From positions 8,308,001 through 8,372,000 of the forward strand of contig NC_015957.1 in NCBI RefSeq assembly GCF_000147815.2: 64,000 bases of DNA, written 5' to 3'. The notes under the pieces are model-generated. The model worked only from the letters and a program-made list of their open reading frames with translations, ran no database searches and was not told the origin of the DNA. Position 1 is the stretch's first letter. Each line of letters opens with the position of its first letter. Positions 17,664-25,062 of the stretch are shown in pieces. The translations under genes were made by a program, and so were the position numbers. The DNA is from Streptomyces violaceusniger Tu 4113. Its GTDB lineage: Bacteria; Actinomycetota; Actinomycetes; Streptomycetales; Streptomycetaceae.

Positions 17664-18719
17664 ATGATCACCGAAGTCGTTCTGCCGGGCCAGGTGGAGC
17701 CGGAGGGGCTCCAGCTCCGCACCCGTCCGCTGCCCGAGCCCGGGCCCGGGCAGGCGCTGGTGGCCGTCGAGGCGTCGGGGGTCTCCTTCGCCGAGCAGCA
17801 GATGCGCCGCGGGAAGTACTACGACCAGCCGCCGTTCCCCTTCGTGCCCGGCTATGACCTGGTGGGCAGGGTGGTCTCGACCGGCCCCGGGGTGGATCCG
17901 GCCCTGCGGGGGCGCCGGTTCGCGGCGCTCACGAAGATCGGCGGCTGGGCCAGCCACACCCTCGTCCACGCGGGCGATCTGGTGGAGGTCCCCGAGGGGG
18001 TGGACCCGGCGGAGGCCGAGACGGTGGTGGTCAACGGGATCACGGCCTGGCAGATGCTCCACCGCGTGGCCAAGGTGCGCCCCGGGACGACCGTGCTGGT
18101 GCACGGGGCCAACGGCGGAGTGGGCACCACACTGGTCCAGCTCGCCCGCCATGCGGGCGTCAAGGTCATAGGCACCGCCTCGCCCCGCCATCACGACGCG
18201 GTGCGCGCTCTCGGCGCCACCCCCCTCGACTACCGCGATCCGGATCTGCCCGGCCGGGTGCGGGCGCTGGCGCCCGGCGGGGTCGACGCGGTCTTCGACC
18301 ACATCGGCGGCGAGGGCATCGTCGACTCCTACCGGCTGCTCGCCCGCGGCGGCACGCTGGTCTCCTACGGCACGGCGGCCACCCGGGACATCCCCGGATC
18401 GTCCCGGACCCCGGTGCTCAAGCTGCTCGCCCGGCTGACCCTGTGGAATCTGCTGCCCAACGGGCGGGGAGCGCACTTCTACAACCTCTGGGCCGGACGG
18501 CGGCGCCTGGCCGCCTACCAGGCGCGGATCCGCGCCGATCTGGGGCAGGTGCTGGCGCTGCTGGCGAGCGGCGAGTTCACCGCACAGGTGGCGGCGCGGA
18601 TTCCGCTCTCCGATGCCGCGGAGGCGATGCGGCTGGCCGAGTCCGGCACCGTCACCGGAAAGGTCGTCCTGGTCGCGGACCAGAGCGCCGGCCAGGACGG
18701 CGAGGAGAGCGCGCGATGA
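17664..18719 (+). CDS. Zinc-independent MDR-family oxidoreductase (quinone-reductase-like)
   Basis: 351 aa medium-chain dehydrogenase/reductase. N-terminal GroES-like domain: ASGVSFAEQQMRRGKYYDQPPFPFVPGYDLVGRV. NADPH-binding Rossmann motif: VLVHGANGGVGTTLVQLARHAGVKVIGTAS, then DYRDPDL and GVDAVFDHIGG. The zinc-ligand cysteines of alcohol dehydrogenases are absent, placing it with quinone oxidoreductase and enoyl-reductase relatives. It reduces an unknown carbonyl, enone or quinone. The stop overlaps the start of the decayed carotenoid oxygenase gene by 4 nt (ATGA), so they once formed an operon, probably repressed by the divergent TetR protein. Confidence 0.88.
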   Translation: MITEVVLPGQVEPEGLQLRTRPLPEPGPGQALVAVEASGVSFAEQQMRRGKYYDQPPFPFVPGYDLVGRVVSTGPGVDPALRGRRFAALTKIGGWASHTLVHAGDLVEVPEGVDPAEAETVVVNGITAWQMLHRVAKVRPGTTVLVHGANGGVGTTLVQLARHAGVKVIGTASPRHHDAVRALGATPLDYRDPDLPGRVRALAPGGVDAVFDHIGGEGIVDSYRLLARGGTLVSYGTAATRDIPGSSRTPVLKLLARLTLWNLLPNGRGAHFYNLWAGRRRLAAYQARIRADLGQVLALLASGEFTAQVAARIPLSDAAEAMRLAESGTVTGKVVLVADQSAGQDGEESAR

Positions 18720-19140
18720 GCGGCAAGCCCTTCGGCGAGCCCGAGAAGCACGACGAGTACGACAAGCCCCGCAAGCCCTATGTCAGCGGCCGCTACGCCC
18801 CCACGGCGGTGGAGTCGACCGTCTGGGGCCTCGCCGTGCACGGCTCCCTGCCTCCCGAGCTGACCGGCCGCTATCTGCGCAACGGCCACAACCCTCCGCC
18901 CGGGGTGGTGCCGTCGCACTGGTTCAAGGGCAGCGGCATGGTCCACGGGCCGCGGCTGCGCGCCGGAAGAGCGGAGTGGTACCGCAACCGCTGGGTGCGG
19001 ACACCGGCCCTCCACAGCGCCATATCGTCCTGGACGCCCGCGACATCACGGCCGCCTCCGTCGCCACTGTGGAGCTGCCCCACCGCGTCCCCGCGGGGAT
19101 CCACGGCTCCTGGATCCCCGCCCCGGCCACCGGTCCGTGA
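18716..19140 (+). pseudogene. Carotenoid oxygenase remnant with large internal deletion
   Basis: The first about 98 codons encode the N-terminus of an RPE65/carotenoid cleavage dioxygenase-type enzyme: YAPTAVESTVWGLAVHGSLPPELTGRYLRNGHNP, then HWFKGSGMVHGPRLRAGRAEWYRNRWVRTP. From about 19020 another frame supplies the enzyme's C-terminus: IVLDARDITAASVATVELPHRVPAGIHGSWIP, then a stop at 19140. The middle, about 300 residues including all four iron-binding histidines, is gone, and the ends are out of frame. The product would be inactive. The deletion junction lies near 19005-19025. Confidence 0.8.
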
Positions 19141-19145
19141 TAATT

Positions 19146-19168
19146 TTCGTATACGAGTTGTATGCGAA
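19146..19168 (+). promoter_or_regulatory. GntR-type operator before the GntR gene
   Basis: Inverted repeat TTCGTATAC-n5-GTATGCGAA with one mismatch between the arms, 17 nt before the GntR start codon. The core GTATAC-n5-GTATGC recurs in the promoter region of the MHS transporter (22727-22743). The position implies autoregulation. Confidence 0.65.
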
Positions 19169-19184
19169 GTAGCATGGGGGCCCA

Positions 19185-19817
19185 GTGCCAGCGCAGTCCG
19201 GACGAGAAAAGGCGTACGCGTTCCTCAAGGAAACCGTGCTGACCGATCCCGACATGCAGGGCCGGTTCCTCACCGAGCAGGAGATCGCCGACCGGATCGG
19301 CATCTCCCGGACCCCGATCCGTGAGGCCCTGCTCCTGCTGGCGGCCGAGGACCTGGTCCAGCTCGTCCCCAAGCGGGGTGCGCATATCGCCCCGCTCTCC
19401 GGCCGGGAGATCACCGAACTGATGGAGCTGCGCGGGATCGTCGAGCGCTACGCCGCCGAGCACACCATCGAGGCGGGCACGGTGCCGGTCGCGAAGCTGA
19501 TGGAGCTGCTGGACCGGCAGCGCGAGCTGATGGGGCCGGACCAGGCCAAGGAGTTCATCGCCATCGACCATCTCTTCCACGCGACCATGGTCGCCGCGGT
19601 CGGCAATGAACTCCTCAACCGGCACTACGAGGGACTGCGCAGCCGCCAGATCCGCGCCGGGGTGGTGGCCCTGTACAACCACACCGGCCGCCAGGAGGAG
19701 GTGCTCGGCGAGCACCGGGCGATCCTGGACGCGGTGGCCTCGGGGGACAGGGAAGCGGCCCGCACGGCGATCAGCGCCCATCTGGAGTCGACGCTGAAGG
19801 TACTGCTCACCGGGTGA
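19185..19817 (+). CDS. GntR-family regulator, FCD subfamily
   Basis: 210 aa. Winged helix at about 10-72: FLTEQEIADRIGISRTPIREALLLLAAEDLVQLVPKRGAHIAPL. The FCD effector domain follows (about 80-205), with the usual metal-binding pattern started by AIDHLFHATMV and completed by EHRAILDAV. FCD regulators sense small organic acids and similar ligands and mostly control nearby catabolic genes. GTG at 19185 is the only sensible start; the operator overlaps its promoter. It lies convergent to the cupin-nitrilase-transporter operon, which shares its operator and is its likely target. Confidence 0.9.
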   Translation: MPAQSGREKAYAFLKETVLTDPDMQGRFLTEQEIADRIGISRTPIREALLLLAAEDLVQLVPKRGAHIAPLSGREITELMELRGIVERYAAEHTIEAGTVPVAKLMELLDRQRELMGPDQAKEFIAIDHLFHATMVAAVGNELLNRHYEGLRSRQIRAGVVALYNHTGRQEEVLGEHRAILDAVASGDREAARTAISAHLESTLKVLLTG

Positions 19818-19872
19818 GTCAGAGCCCGGCCGCCGGACGGGTGGGTCACCGCCCGGCGCCCGGACCGATGAG

Positions 19873-20253
19873 TCACCGCCCGGCGGGCGCCTCCGGATAG
19901 GTGATCACCAGCATGGTGACGCCCTCCTCGGAGACCCACGGGCCATGCGGCATCCCCGGGGGCCGGCAGGCGTAGAAGCCGCGCGAGAAGGTCCTCCCCA
20001 GGGTCAGATCGCGCATGCTGCCCTCCAGGAGATAGACCTCCTCCCAGCCGTCGTGGCGAGCGACCCCGGACGGGGAGGTGTCCGTCCCCGGCTCCCAGCG
20101 CACCAGGGCGGTGGTGTGGGAGCCGCTTCCGTCCACGGCCAGGATCTGTTCGCTGACCCCCTCGCCCGCACCCGGTGGCCGTTGCCAGGGCCCGGAAGGC
20201 AGATGGAACTCGAGCTCCGGTTTGGCCCCTTCGGCCTCGCGGGCGCCGTTCAC
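19873..20253 (-). CDS. Cupin-domain protein
   Basis: 126 aa single cupin barrel: HTTALVRWEPGTDTSP, then HDGWEEVYLLEGSM (motif 1 with reduced histidines) and RPPGMPHGPWVSEEGVTMLVITY (motif 2). It resembles ChrR-type cupins. It could be a small enzyme or a metal-binding accessory protein; its substrate is unknown. GTG at 20253 overlaps the nitrilase stop by 4 nt (GTGA), showing tight translational coupling; it is the last gene of the operon that starts with the MHS transporter. Confidence 0.82.
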   Translation of the reverse strand: MNGAREAEGAKPELEFHLPSGPWQRPPGAGEGVSEQILAVDGSGSHTTALVRWEPGTDTSPSGVARHDGWEEVYLLEGSMRDLTLGRTFSRGFYACRPPGMPHGPWVSEEGVTMLVITYPEAPAGR

Positions 20254-21059
20254 GGGTTTACCCCCAGCCTGCGGTTGGCCAGGACGGAGACCGTGCGGCG
20301 CACCGCCGCGACCTCGTCGGTGTCGACGTCCCCCACCAGCAGCCCGGGGCCCGCGTCCAGCCGCTCCCGTACGGTGCCGTCGGGGCCGATCAGGGCGCTG
20401 TGGCCGATCCCGGTGGGGGCGGAGGCCGCAGGGGTCACGCCGGACGCCGCCGGATCGGCCTGGCCCACGGCCGCCAGCCAAATGGTGGCGTCGAGCGCCC
20501 GTGCCCGGGTCAGCAGCTCCCACTGCTCGCGCTTGCCGGGCCCCGCGCCCCAGGAGGCGGGCAGCACGGAGAGCACCGCGTCCGCGTCGGCGTGGGCCCG
20601 GAAGAGCTCGGGGAACCGTACGTCGTAGCAGGTGGCCAGACCGATCCGGACGCCGTCGAGGTCGAAGGTCACCACCTCGGAGCCCGGGGCCACGGTCTTG
20701 GACTCGGCAAAGCCGAAGGCGTCATAGAGGTGGATCTTGTCGTAGGAGGTCTCCACCCCCGGGCCGGTGGCCAGCAGGGTGTTGGTCACCCGGCCGTCGG
20801 GCGCCGGGGTGAACATCCCGGCCACGACCACCAGCCCGGCATCCTTCGCGAGCTGCCGGACCTCGGTGGCCCAGGGCCCGTCCAGCGGTTCGGCGATCGG
20901 GCCGAGCCGGGTGCCGAAGCAGGCCATGGCCGCCTCCGGGAAGACGACCAGCCGCGCCCCGGCCTCCGCCGCCCGCTGTGTCTCCTGGCGCAGCAGGGCA
21001 AGGTTCGAGGCCGGGTCCGGGCCCGTGGTGAGCTGGCTCAGTGCGATGCGGAGGGGCAT
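20250..21059 (-). CDS. Nitrilase-superfamily amidohydrolase (carbon-nitrogen hydrolase)
   Basis: 269 aa with the complete catalytic triad: Glu42 in VVFPEAA, Lys108 in YDKIHLYD and Cys144 in ATCYDVRFPE. The KIHLYDAFGF and CYDVRFPELFR sequences place it with amidases of the Nit1/omega-amidase or hydantoinase-like branches rather than true nitrilases. It hydrolyses a C-N bond of an unknown amide. It lies about 200 nt downstream of the transporter gene and overlaps the cupin gene. Together with the uptake gene and the shared GntR operator this suggests uptake and hydrolysis of a small amide. Confidence 0.9.
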   Translation of the reverse strand: MPLRIALSQLTTGPDPASNLALLRQETQRAAEAGARLVVFPEAAMACFGTRLGPIAEPLDGPWATEVRQLAKDAGLVVVAGMFTPAPDGRVTNTLLATGPGVETSYDKIHLYDAFGFAESKTVAPGSEVVTFDLDGVRIGLATCYDVRFPELFRAHADADAVLSVLPASWGAGPGKREQWELLTRARALDATIWLAAVGQADPAASGVTPAASAPTGIGHSALIGPDGTVRERLDAGPGLLVGDVDTDEVAAVRRTVSVLANRRLGVNP

Positions 21060-21179
21060 GGCGGGTGCTGCCTCATTTCCTGGTCGGGAGGGTCGGAGTG
21101 TAGGCGGGTGCCGGGGTACGCGGTCCCGTCCCGGGTACGTGATCCCATCCCGCCCCTTCCCCGGCGCGGCCCGCTTTAC

Positions 21180-21250
21180 AGCTCCGCGGAGCCAGGAGCC
21201 AGGAGCCGGGAGCCGGGAGCCGGGGCCAGGGCGGGACGGGACGGGACGGT
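21180..21250. repeat. Short tandem repeats after the MHS transporter gene
   Basis: Five consecutive 7-bp units of GGAGCC(A/G) at about 21188-21222 are followed by short GGGAC repeats. They lie in the gap between the transporter and nitrilase genes and are probably replication-slippage products. Confidence 0.6.
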
Positions 21251-21260
21251 GCGGAACGGG

Positions 21261-22613
21261 TCAGGACACGGTGGTGGAGGTGGTGCGGCCGACGGGAAGC
21301 GGCTCCGGCTCCTCCTCTTCGGCGGAGGAGGGGTCCCGGCCCAGCCAGAGGCCCGCCACCGTGACCGCGGCGGTGATCGCAATGTAGATGGCCAGCGGCA
21401 CCCAGGCGTGATAGACCCCGAGCAGCGTGGTGAAGAGCAGCGGCGCGATCGCGCCACCGATGATCCCGGCGAGGGTGTAGGCGAGCGAGGAGCCGGTGTA
21501 GCGCAGCCGCGGGGAGAACTGCTCGGCGACGAAGGCCGCCTGCGGCCCGTACATCAGCGAGTGGATCACCAGCGCGCCGACGACCCCGAGGGTGAGCAGC
21601 GCCCAACTGCCGTCCGCGACCAGCGGGAAGAACAGAAACGGCCAGACACCGGCGGCGACGGCGGCGCCCGCGTACAGCCACCGCCGGTTGACGCGGTCCG
21701 AGAGCGCCCCGGCCAGCGGGATGAGCACGATCTGCAGCGAGGAGCCGATCAGCACGGCGGTGAGCGCCGAGCCGCGTGACATGTCGAGTTCCTCGGTGGC
21801 GTAGGTGAGCACGAAGACGGTGAACATCGCGTACAGCACATCGGGGGCGACCCGGCAGAGGATCGCGGCGATCAGCGCCCTCGGCTGGGTGGTGAACACC
21901 TCGCGCACCGGTGCCTCCGGGCGGTCCTGCGCGGCCTCCATCGCCTTGAAGACCGGGGTTTCCTCCAGCTTGGCGCGGACCCACAGGCCGAAGCCCACCA
22001 GGACGCCGGAGAGCAGGAACGCCACCCGCCAGCCCCAGCTCAGGAACTGGTCCTCCGTCAGCGCCGCGCCCAGCGCGGCCAGGACGCCGTTGGCCAGCAG
22101 ATTGCCCGCCGGAGGGCCGACCTGCGCGGCGGAGGCGTAGAAGCCGCGTCGCCGCGGATCTCCGAACTCGCTGGACAGCAGCACCGCACCGCCCCACTCG
22201 CCGCCGACGCCGACGCCCTGCGCGAAGCGCAGCAGCACCAGCGCGGCGGGGGCCGCGACGCCGACCGTGGCATAGGTGGGCAGCAGCCCGATCAGCAGCG
22301 TGGCGCTGCCGATGAGCACGAGCGTCGCGATGAGCACCTTTTTGCGGCCGATGACATCGCCGAGCCGGCCGAAGATGAAGCCGCCCAGCGGCCGGGAGAT
22401 ATAGCCGACGGCGTAGGTGGAGAACGCCAGCAGGGTGCCGGTGAAGGGGTCCTTGGAGGGGAAGAAGAGGTCGCCGAAGACCAGGGCCGCGGCGGCGGAG
22501 TAGACGGCGAAGTCGTACCACTCCAGGGCGGTGCCGGTAAGGCTGGCGACAAAGGCGCGGCGGACCCCGGACCGGTCGGCCCGGGGCGGTGCGCTCGATG
22601 CGGTGGGCTGCAT
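21261..22613 (-). CDS. Major facilitator transporter, metabolite:H+ symporter (MHS) type
   Basis: 450 aa with 12 predicted membrane helices. The N-terminus RRAFVASLTGTALEWYDFAVYSAAAALVF and the loop GRLGDVIGRKKVL are MHS signatures; RFAQGVGVGGEWGGAVLLSSE is the conserved third-to-fourth helix region. MHS proteins import organic acids, betaines and related small molecules with protons. ATG at 22613 is preferred, since GAGGACGGA precedes it and the conserved N-terminus follows; an upstream extension would cross the operator. First gene of the operon with nitrilase and cupin; substrate inferred to be an amide or acid. Confidence 0.9.
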   Translation of the reverse strand: MQPTASSAPPRADRSGVRRAFVASLTGTALEWYDFAVYSAAAALVFGDLFFPSKDPFTGTLLAFSTYAVGYISRPLGGFIFGRLGDVIGRKKVLIATLVLIGSATLLIGLLPTYATVGVAAPAALVLLRFAQGVGVGGEWGGAVLLSSEFGDPRRRGFYASAAQVGPPAGNLLANGVLAALGAALTEDQFLSWGWRVAFLLSGVLVGFGLWVRAKLEETPVFKAMEAAQDRPEAPVREVFTTQPRALIAAILCRVAPDVLYAMFTVFVLTYATEELDMSRGSALTAVLIGSSLQIVLIPLAGALSDRVNRRWLYAGAAVAAGVWPFLFFPLVADGSWALLTLGVVGALVIHSLMYGPQAAFVAEQFSPRLRYTGSSLAYTLAGIIGGAIAPLLFTTLLGVYHAWVPLAIYIAITAAVTVAGLWLGRDPSSAEEEEPEPLPVGRTTSTTVS

Positions 22614-22715
22614 GTTCCGTCCTCGAGGTGGTGCGTGAGGCTTACGTGATGGTACGTGGCGTTTGCGCGGTGGTGCGATGAGATGGTCGGGGGGTGTGCG
22701 TGGGTCGACCTTCCG

Positions 22716-22743
22716 GCATACTTGTTGTATACCAAGCGTATGC
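22716..22743. promoter_or_regulatory. Triple GntR-type operator between transporter and DUF2848 genes
   Basis: GCATAC-n5-GTATAC-n5-GTATGC: three 6-bp half-sites at exact 11-bp spacing, symmetric as a whole around the central GTATAC. The right two half-sites equal the core of the operator before the GntR gene. It sits in the divergent promoter region between the MHS transporter (start 22613) and the DUF2848 gene (start 22825), so one site array could control both. Confidence 0.65.
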
Positions 22744-22824
22744 GCAACCCCTCCGGGGGAAGTTAACCGCTTCGAAATCGCAGAAACAGCACATCGCCCC
22801 ACCGTGCCTTGGAGAGCTCAGCCC

Positions 22825-23538
22825 ATGACGACGCAGCCCAACCAGCCCGCCCGGTCCTCGCTCATCTTCGAACTCCCCGATGGCTCCCTCCACCAGGTGG
22901 AGGTCGTCCAGGTGCTCAACGCGGGCTACGCGGGACGCAGCCAGGACGATGTGGCCGCCCATGTCGCCGAGCTCGCCGAGCTGGGCGTGCCCGCGCCCTC
23001 CGTGACGCCCGCCCTCTACCCCGTCTCCCCCTACCTCGCCCAGCAGACCGGCCAGGTCAGCGTCCAGCACGCCCGCACCTCGGGCGAGGCCGAGTGGGCT
23101 CTGGTCGTGGCCGCGGACGGGGAGCTGCTGCTGACGGCGGCCTGCGACCACACCGACCGGGCGCTGGAGGTGCACGGCGTGGCCTGGAGCAAGAACGCGG
23201 CCCCCGATGTGCTGGCCACCCGCGCCTGGCGGCTGTCCGATGTGGAGTCCCGCCTGGACGACCTGACGCTCCGCGCCTGGGTCACTCACGACGGTGAGGA
23301 GATCGAGGTGCAGAGCGGCACCCTGGCCGAGCTGCTGCCGCCTTCCTACTGGGTCGAGGTGCTGCGCGAACGCGGTGACCTGGTGCCCGGCACCGTGCTG
23401 ATCTCCGGCACCATCCCGATGGCCGAGGACGTGGACCAATTCGCCGGGCGCTGGCGGGTGGAGCTGGGCGACCCGGCCACCGGCCGGACCATCGACTGCT
23501 CCTACGACGTGGTCCCGCTGCCCGAGCCGATCGGCTGA
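22825..23538 (+). CDS. DUF2848 family protein
   Basis: 237 aa. Recognisable as DUF2848: SLIFELPDGSLHQVEVVQVLNAGYAGRSQDDVAAHVAELAELGVPAP, then YPVSPYLAQQTGQVSVQHARTSGEAEWALV and ACDHTDRALEVHGVAWSKNAAPDVLATRAWRL. Its later part (LVPGTVLISGTIP) recalls fumarylacetoacetate-hydrolase-like folds, so it may be a hydrolase or lyase, but no reaction is established. ATG at 22825 follows GGAGAG. It is divergent from the transporter operon across the triple operator, and so part of the same likely regulon. Confidence 0.82.
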   Translation: MTTQPNQPARSSLIFELPDGSLHQVEVVQVLNAGYAGRSQDDVAAHVAELAELGVPAPSVTPALYPVSPYLAQQTGQVSVQHARTSGEAEWALVVAADGELLLTAACDHTDRALEVHGVAWSKNAAPDVLATRAWRLSDVESRLDDLTLRAWVTHDGEEIEVQSGTLAELLPPSYWVEVLRERGDLVPGTVLISGTIPMAEDVDQFAGRWRVELGDPATGRTIDCSYDVVPLPEPIG

Positions 23539-23610
23539 GACGGCACACCCGGGCACCGGCAAGGCACGAAAAGCACCGGTAGCACACCACGAAGAGCACC
23601 GGTAGCACAC

Positions 23611-23659
23611 GAAGGCCGTCCACCGCACGACCCCCGAGGGCGTGCGGTGGACGGCCTTC
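23611..23659. terminator. Strong bidirectional terminator (19-bp perfect stem)
   Basis: GAAGGCCGTCCACCGCACG pairs perfectly with its complement across an 11-nt loop. It lies between the convergent DUF2848 and SPW genes. Two direct copies of AGCACCGGTAGCACAC occur just upstream (23573-23608). Confidence 0.85.
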
Positions 23660-23695
23660 GCCGATGCGCAGACGGTTCAGTGATGCAGCGTCCGG

Positions 23696-24136
23696 TCAGG
23701 TCTCCCTGCCCTTCCGCATCACCATGCCGGCTGCGATCAGGCCGAACAGGCAGGTGATGGCACCCACGACGACATTGTTCACGATCATCCCGATATCGGG
23801 ACCCCGGGCAACCACCCAGGGGGAGATGATCATCCATACACCGATCGCGGACATGGCCCAGCACAGGCTGTACATCCTCCTCGGCGCCGTGGTGAGGCCG
23901 ATGCCCAGCAGGGCGATCGCGATACCGAGGACGAGGTTGTTGACCATGAGGTTGGGGCTGGTGCCCGAGAAGTGCACCACCCAGGGGGAGATGGCGAAGT
24001 ACAAACCGGCGAGAAGCACCGGTCCGTCGAGGAAGACAACATCCCGAGCGTCCATCATGCGCGCGTAGCGCTCCCGCATCTCGGACACGTCGGGGTGGCC
24101 CGTAAGATCACCTTTCGCACGTGAGACGTCGGCCAT
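23696..24136 (-). CDS. SPW-repeat membrane protein
   Basis: 146 aa with four membrane helices arranged as two SPW repeats: GLYFAISPWVVHFSGTSPNLMVNNLVLGIAIALLGI and AIGVWMIISPWVVARGPDIGMIVNNVVVGAITCLFGL. Each repeat carries the SPW signature and a following NN motif. These small membrane proteins are common in actinobacteria and of unknown function. ATG at 24136 is chosen because the basic soluble N-terminus is normal for the family and GGAGG lies just upstream. Confidence 0.88.
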   Translation of the reverse strand: MADVSRAKGDLTGHPDVSEMRERYARMMDARDVVFLDGPVLLAGLYFAISPWVVHFSGTSPNLMVNNLVLGIAIALLGIGLTTAPRRMYSLCWAMSAIGVWMIISPWVVARGPDIGMIVNNVVVGAITCLFGLIAAGMVMRKGRET

Positions 24137-24307
24137 GCGACTCGCCTCCTTCGATCCATGCAAGTCTGACCGCGCAGTGCGGTAAAAACACCGCACCCCC
24201 ATTGTGCGCCTCGCCTTGATATATAGGTAGATGTCGGATTCGCATGAAATGACGTATAGTTCGCGGCCGGCCGCCGTACGACATGCGCACGGGAGGCAGG
24301 GGGAGCG
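24137..24307. other. AT-richer spacer upstream of the SPW gene
   Basis: 171 bp including TTGATATATAGGTAGATG around 24215-24232, the most AT-rich stretch in this part. It probably carries the promoter of the SPW gene on the reverse strand; the upstream end abuts the stop of the tautomerase gene. No further feature is seen. Confidence 0.4.
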
Positions 24308-24679
24308 TCAGGCCGGATGGACCGCCTCGTGCTTCTCGTAGCAGTCCCGGTCGAGATCGCGGACATCGACGGTGGTCTGCACGGTCAGCCCCGGCACGGG
24401 CGACACATGGGCGCGGGCCACCTCCAGCACGGCGGCGGACAGCTCCCGCTTGGTCCCGGCGTCGCGCCCGGACAGGATGGACACCTCGATATGGATCATG
24501 GCGAGGTCCGGGGCGCCGTCCGCGAGATGGGCCTCCTCCATCCGCCGGAAGCGGGTCTTGCAGCCCGCCACCGCCGTGTCGACGGTCTTGGCGACCACCG
24601 GGTGCAGGGCGGCACCGAAGCCGGGGCGGTCGAACGCGTCGGTCAGGGTGTCGGAGTATTCGACGACGATGTGCGGCAT
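24308..24679 (-). CDS. 5-carboxymethyl-2-hydroxymuconate isomerase-like tautomerase
   Basis: 123 aa of the HpcD/CHMI tautomerase family. The proline following the initiator Met (MPHIVVEYSD) is the expected catalytic base after Met removal; RRMEEAHLADG and AMIHIEVSILSGRDAGTKRELSAAVLEV complete the fold. The family isomerises hydroxymuconates in homoprotocatechuate breakdown, but no other genes of that pathway are near, so the natural substrate is open. ATG at 24679 follows GGAGGAG at good spacing. Confidence 0.87.
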   Translation of the reverse strand: MPHIVVEYSDTLTDAFDRPGFGAALHPVVAKTVDTAVAGCKTRFRRMEEAHLADGAPDLAMIHIEVSILSGRDAGTKRELSAAVLEVARAHVSPVPGLTVQTTVDVRDLDRDCYEKHEAVHPA

Positions 24680-24798
24680 GGGCTTGCGCTCCTCCAGGGG
24701 TACGCGGCGGCCGGTGGCGCTGCCGCGCGGGGCCTCTTATGCGGGCATCGTCGCACCTCTCCCCGCTCCACGGCCGAGCGCCCCGGGCCCGCCATCAG

Positions 24799-24850
24799 CT
24801 TCAGTTCCGGCTTCATATCCGCTTCAGCCCTGACCCCGGTATCTGCTTCA
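24799..24850 (+). promoter_or_regulatory. Four CTTCA repeats upstream of the orphan winged-helix gene
   Basis: CTTCA recurs at 24799, 24811, 24822 and 24846, steps of 12, 11 and 24 nt, three copies preceded by G and one by A. Direct repeats at about one helical turn are how OmpR/PhoB-type winged helices bind. The site lies in the divergent spacer between the tautomerase gene and the small ORF that precedes the winged-helix gene. Confidence 0.4.
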
Positions 24851-24858
24851 ATAGGCCC

Positions 24859-24990
24859 ATGGCCAGCCTCCATGACATCGCGACGGGTCGTTACGACCTC
24901 GAGCCGTTCTGGCCGTCCCGGCAGGCGCACCACTTCGACCGCGAGTGTTGCCGCGCATCCGATGCGCGGGCCCGCTCGCTCGGCCGCTGA
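24859..24990 (+). CDS. Small ORF, possible leader peptide
   Basis: 43 codons from ATG 24859: an ordered first half (ASLHDIATGRYDLEPFWPSRQAHHF) then DRECCRASDARARSLGR. Only a weak ATAGG precedes the start. It ends 72 nt before the winged-helix gene on the same strand. It may be a translated leader or a small protein; base composition alone could also produce it. Not recognised as any family. Confidence 0.3.
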   Translation: MASLHDIATGRYDLEPFWPSRQAHHFDRECCRASDARARSLGR

Positions 24991-25062
24991 CCTCTCCGCC
25001 CGGCCGCCCAGCCCGCGCGCACGACGTCCACTGACGCCTTCTCGCGCGAAAGAGCTGACCTC

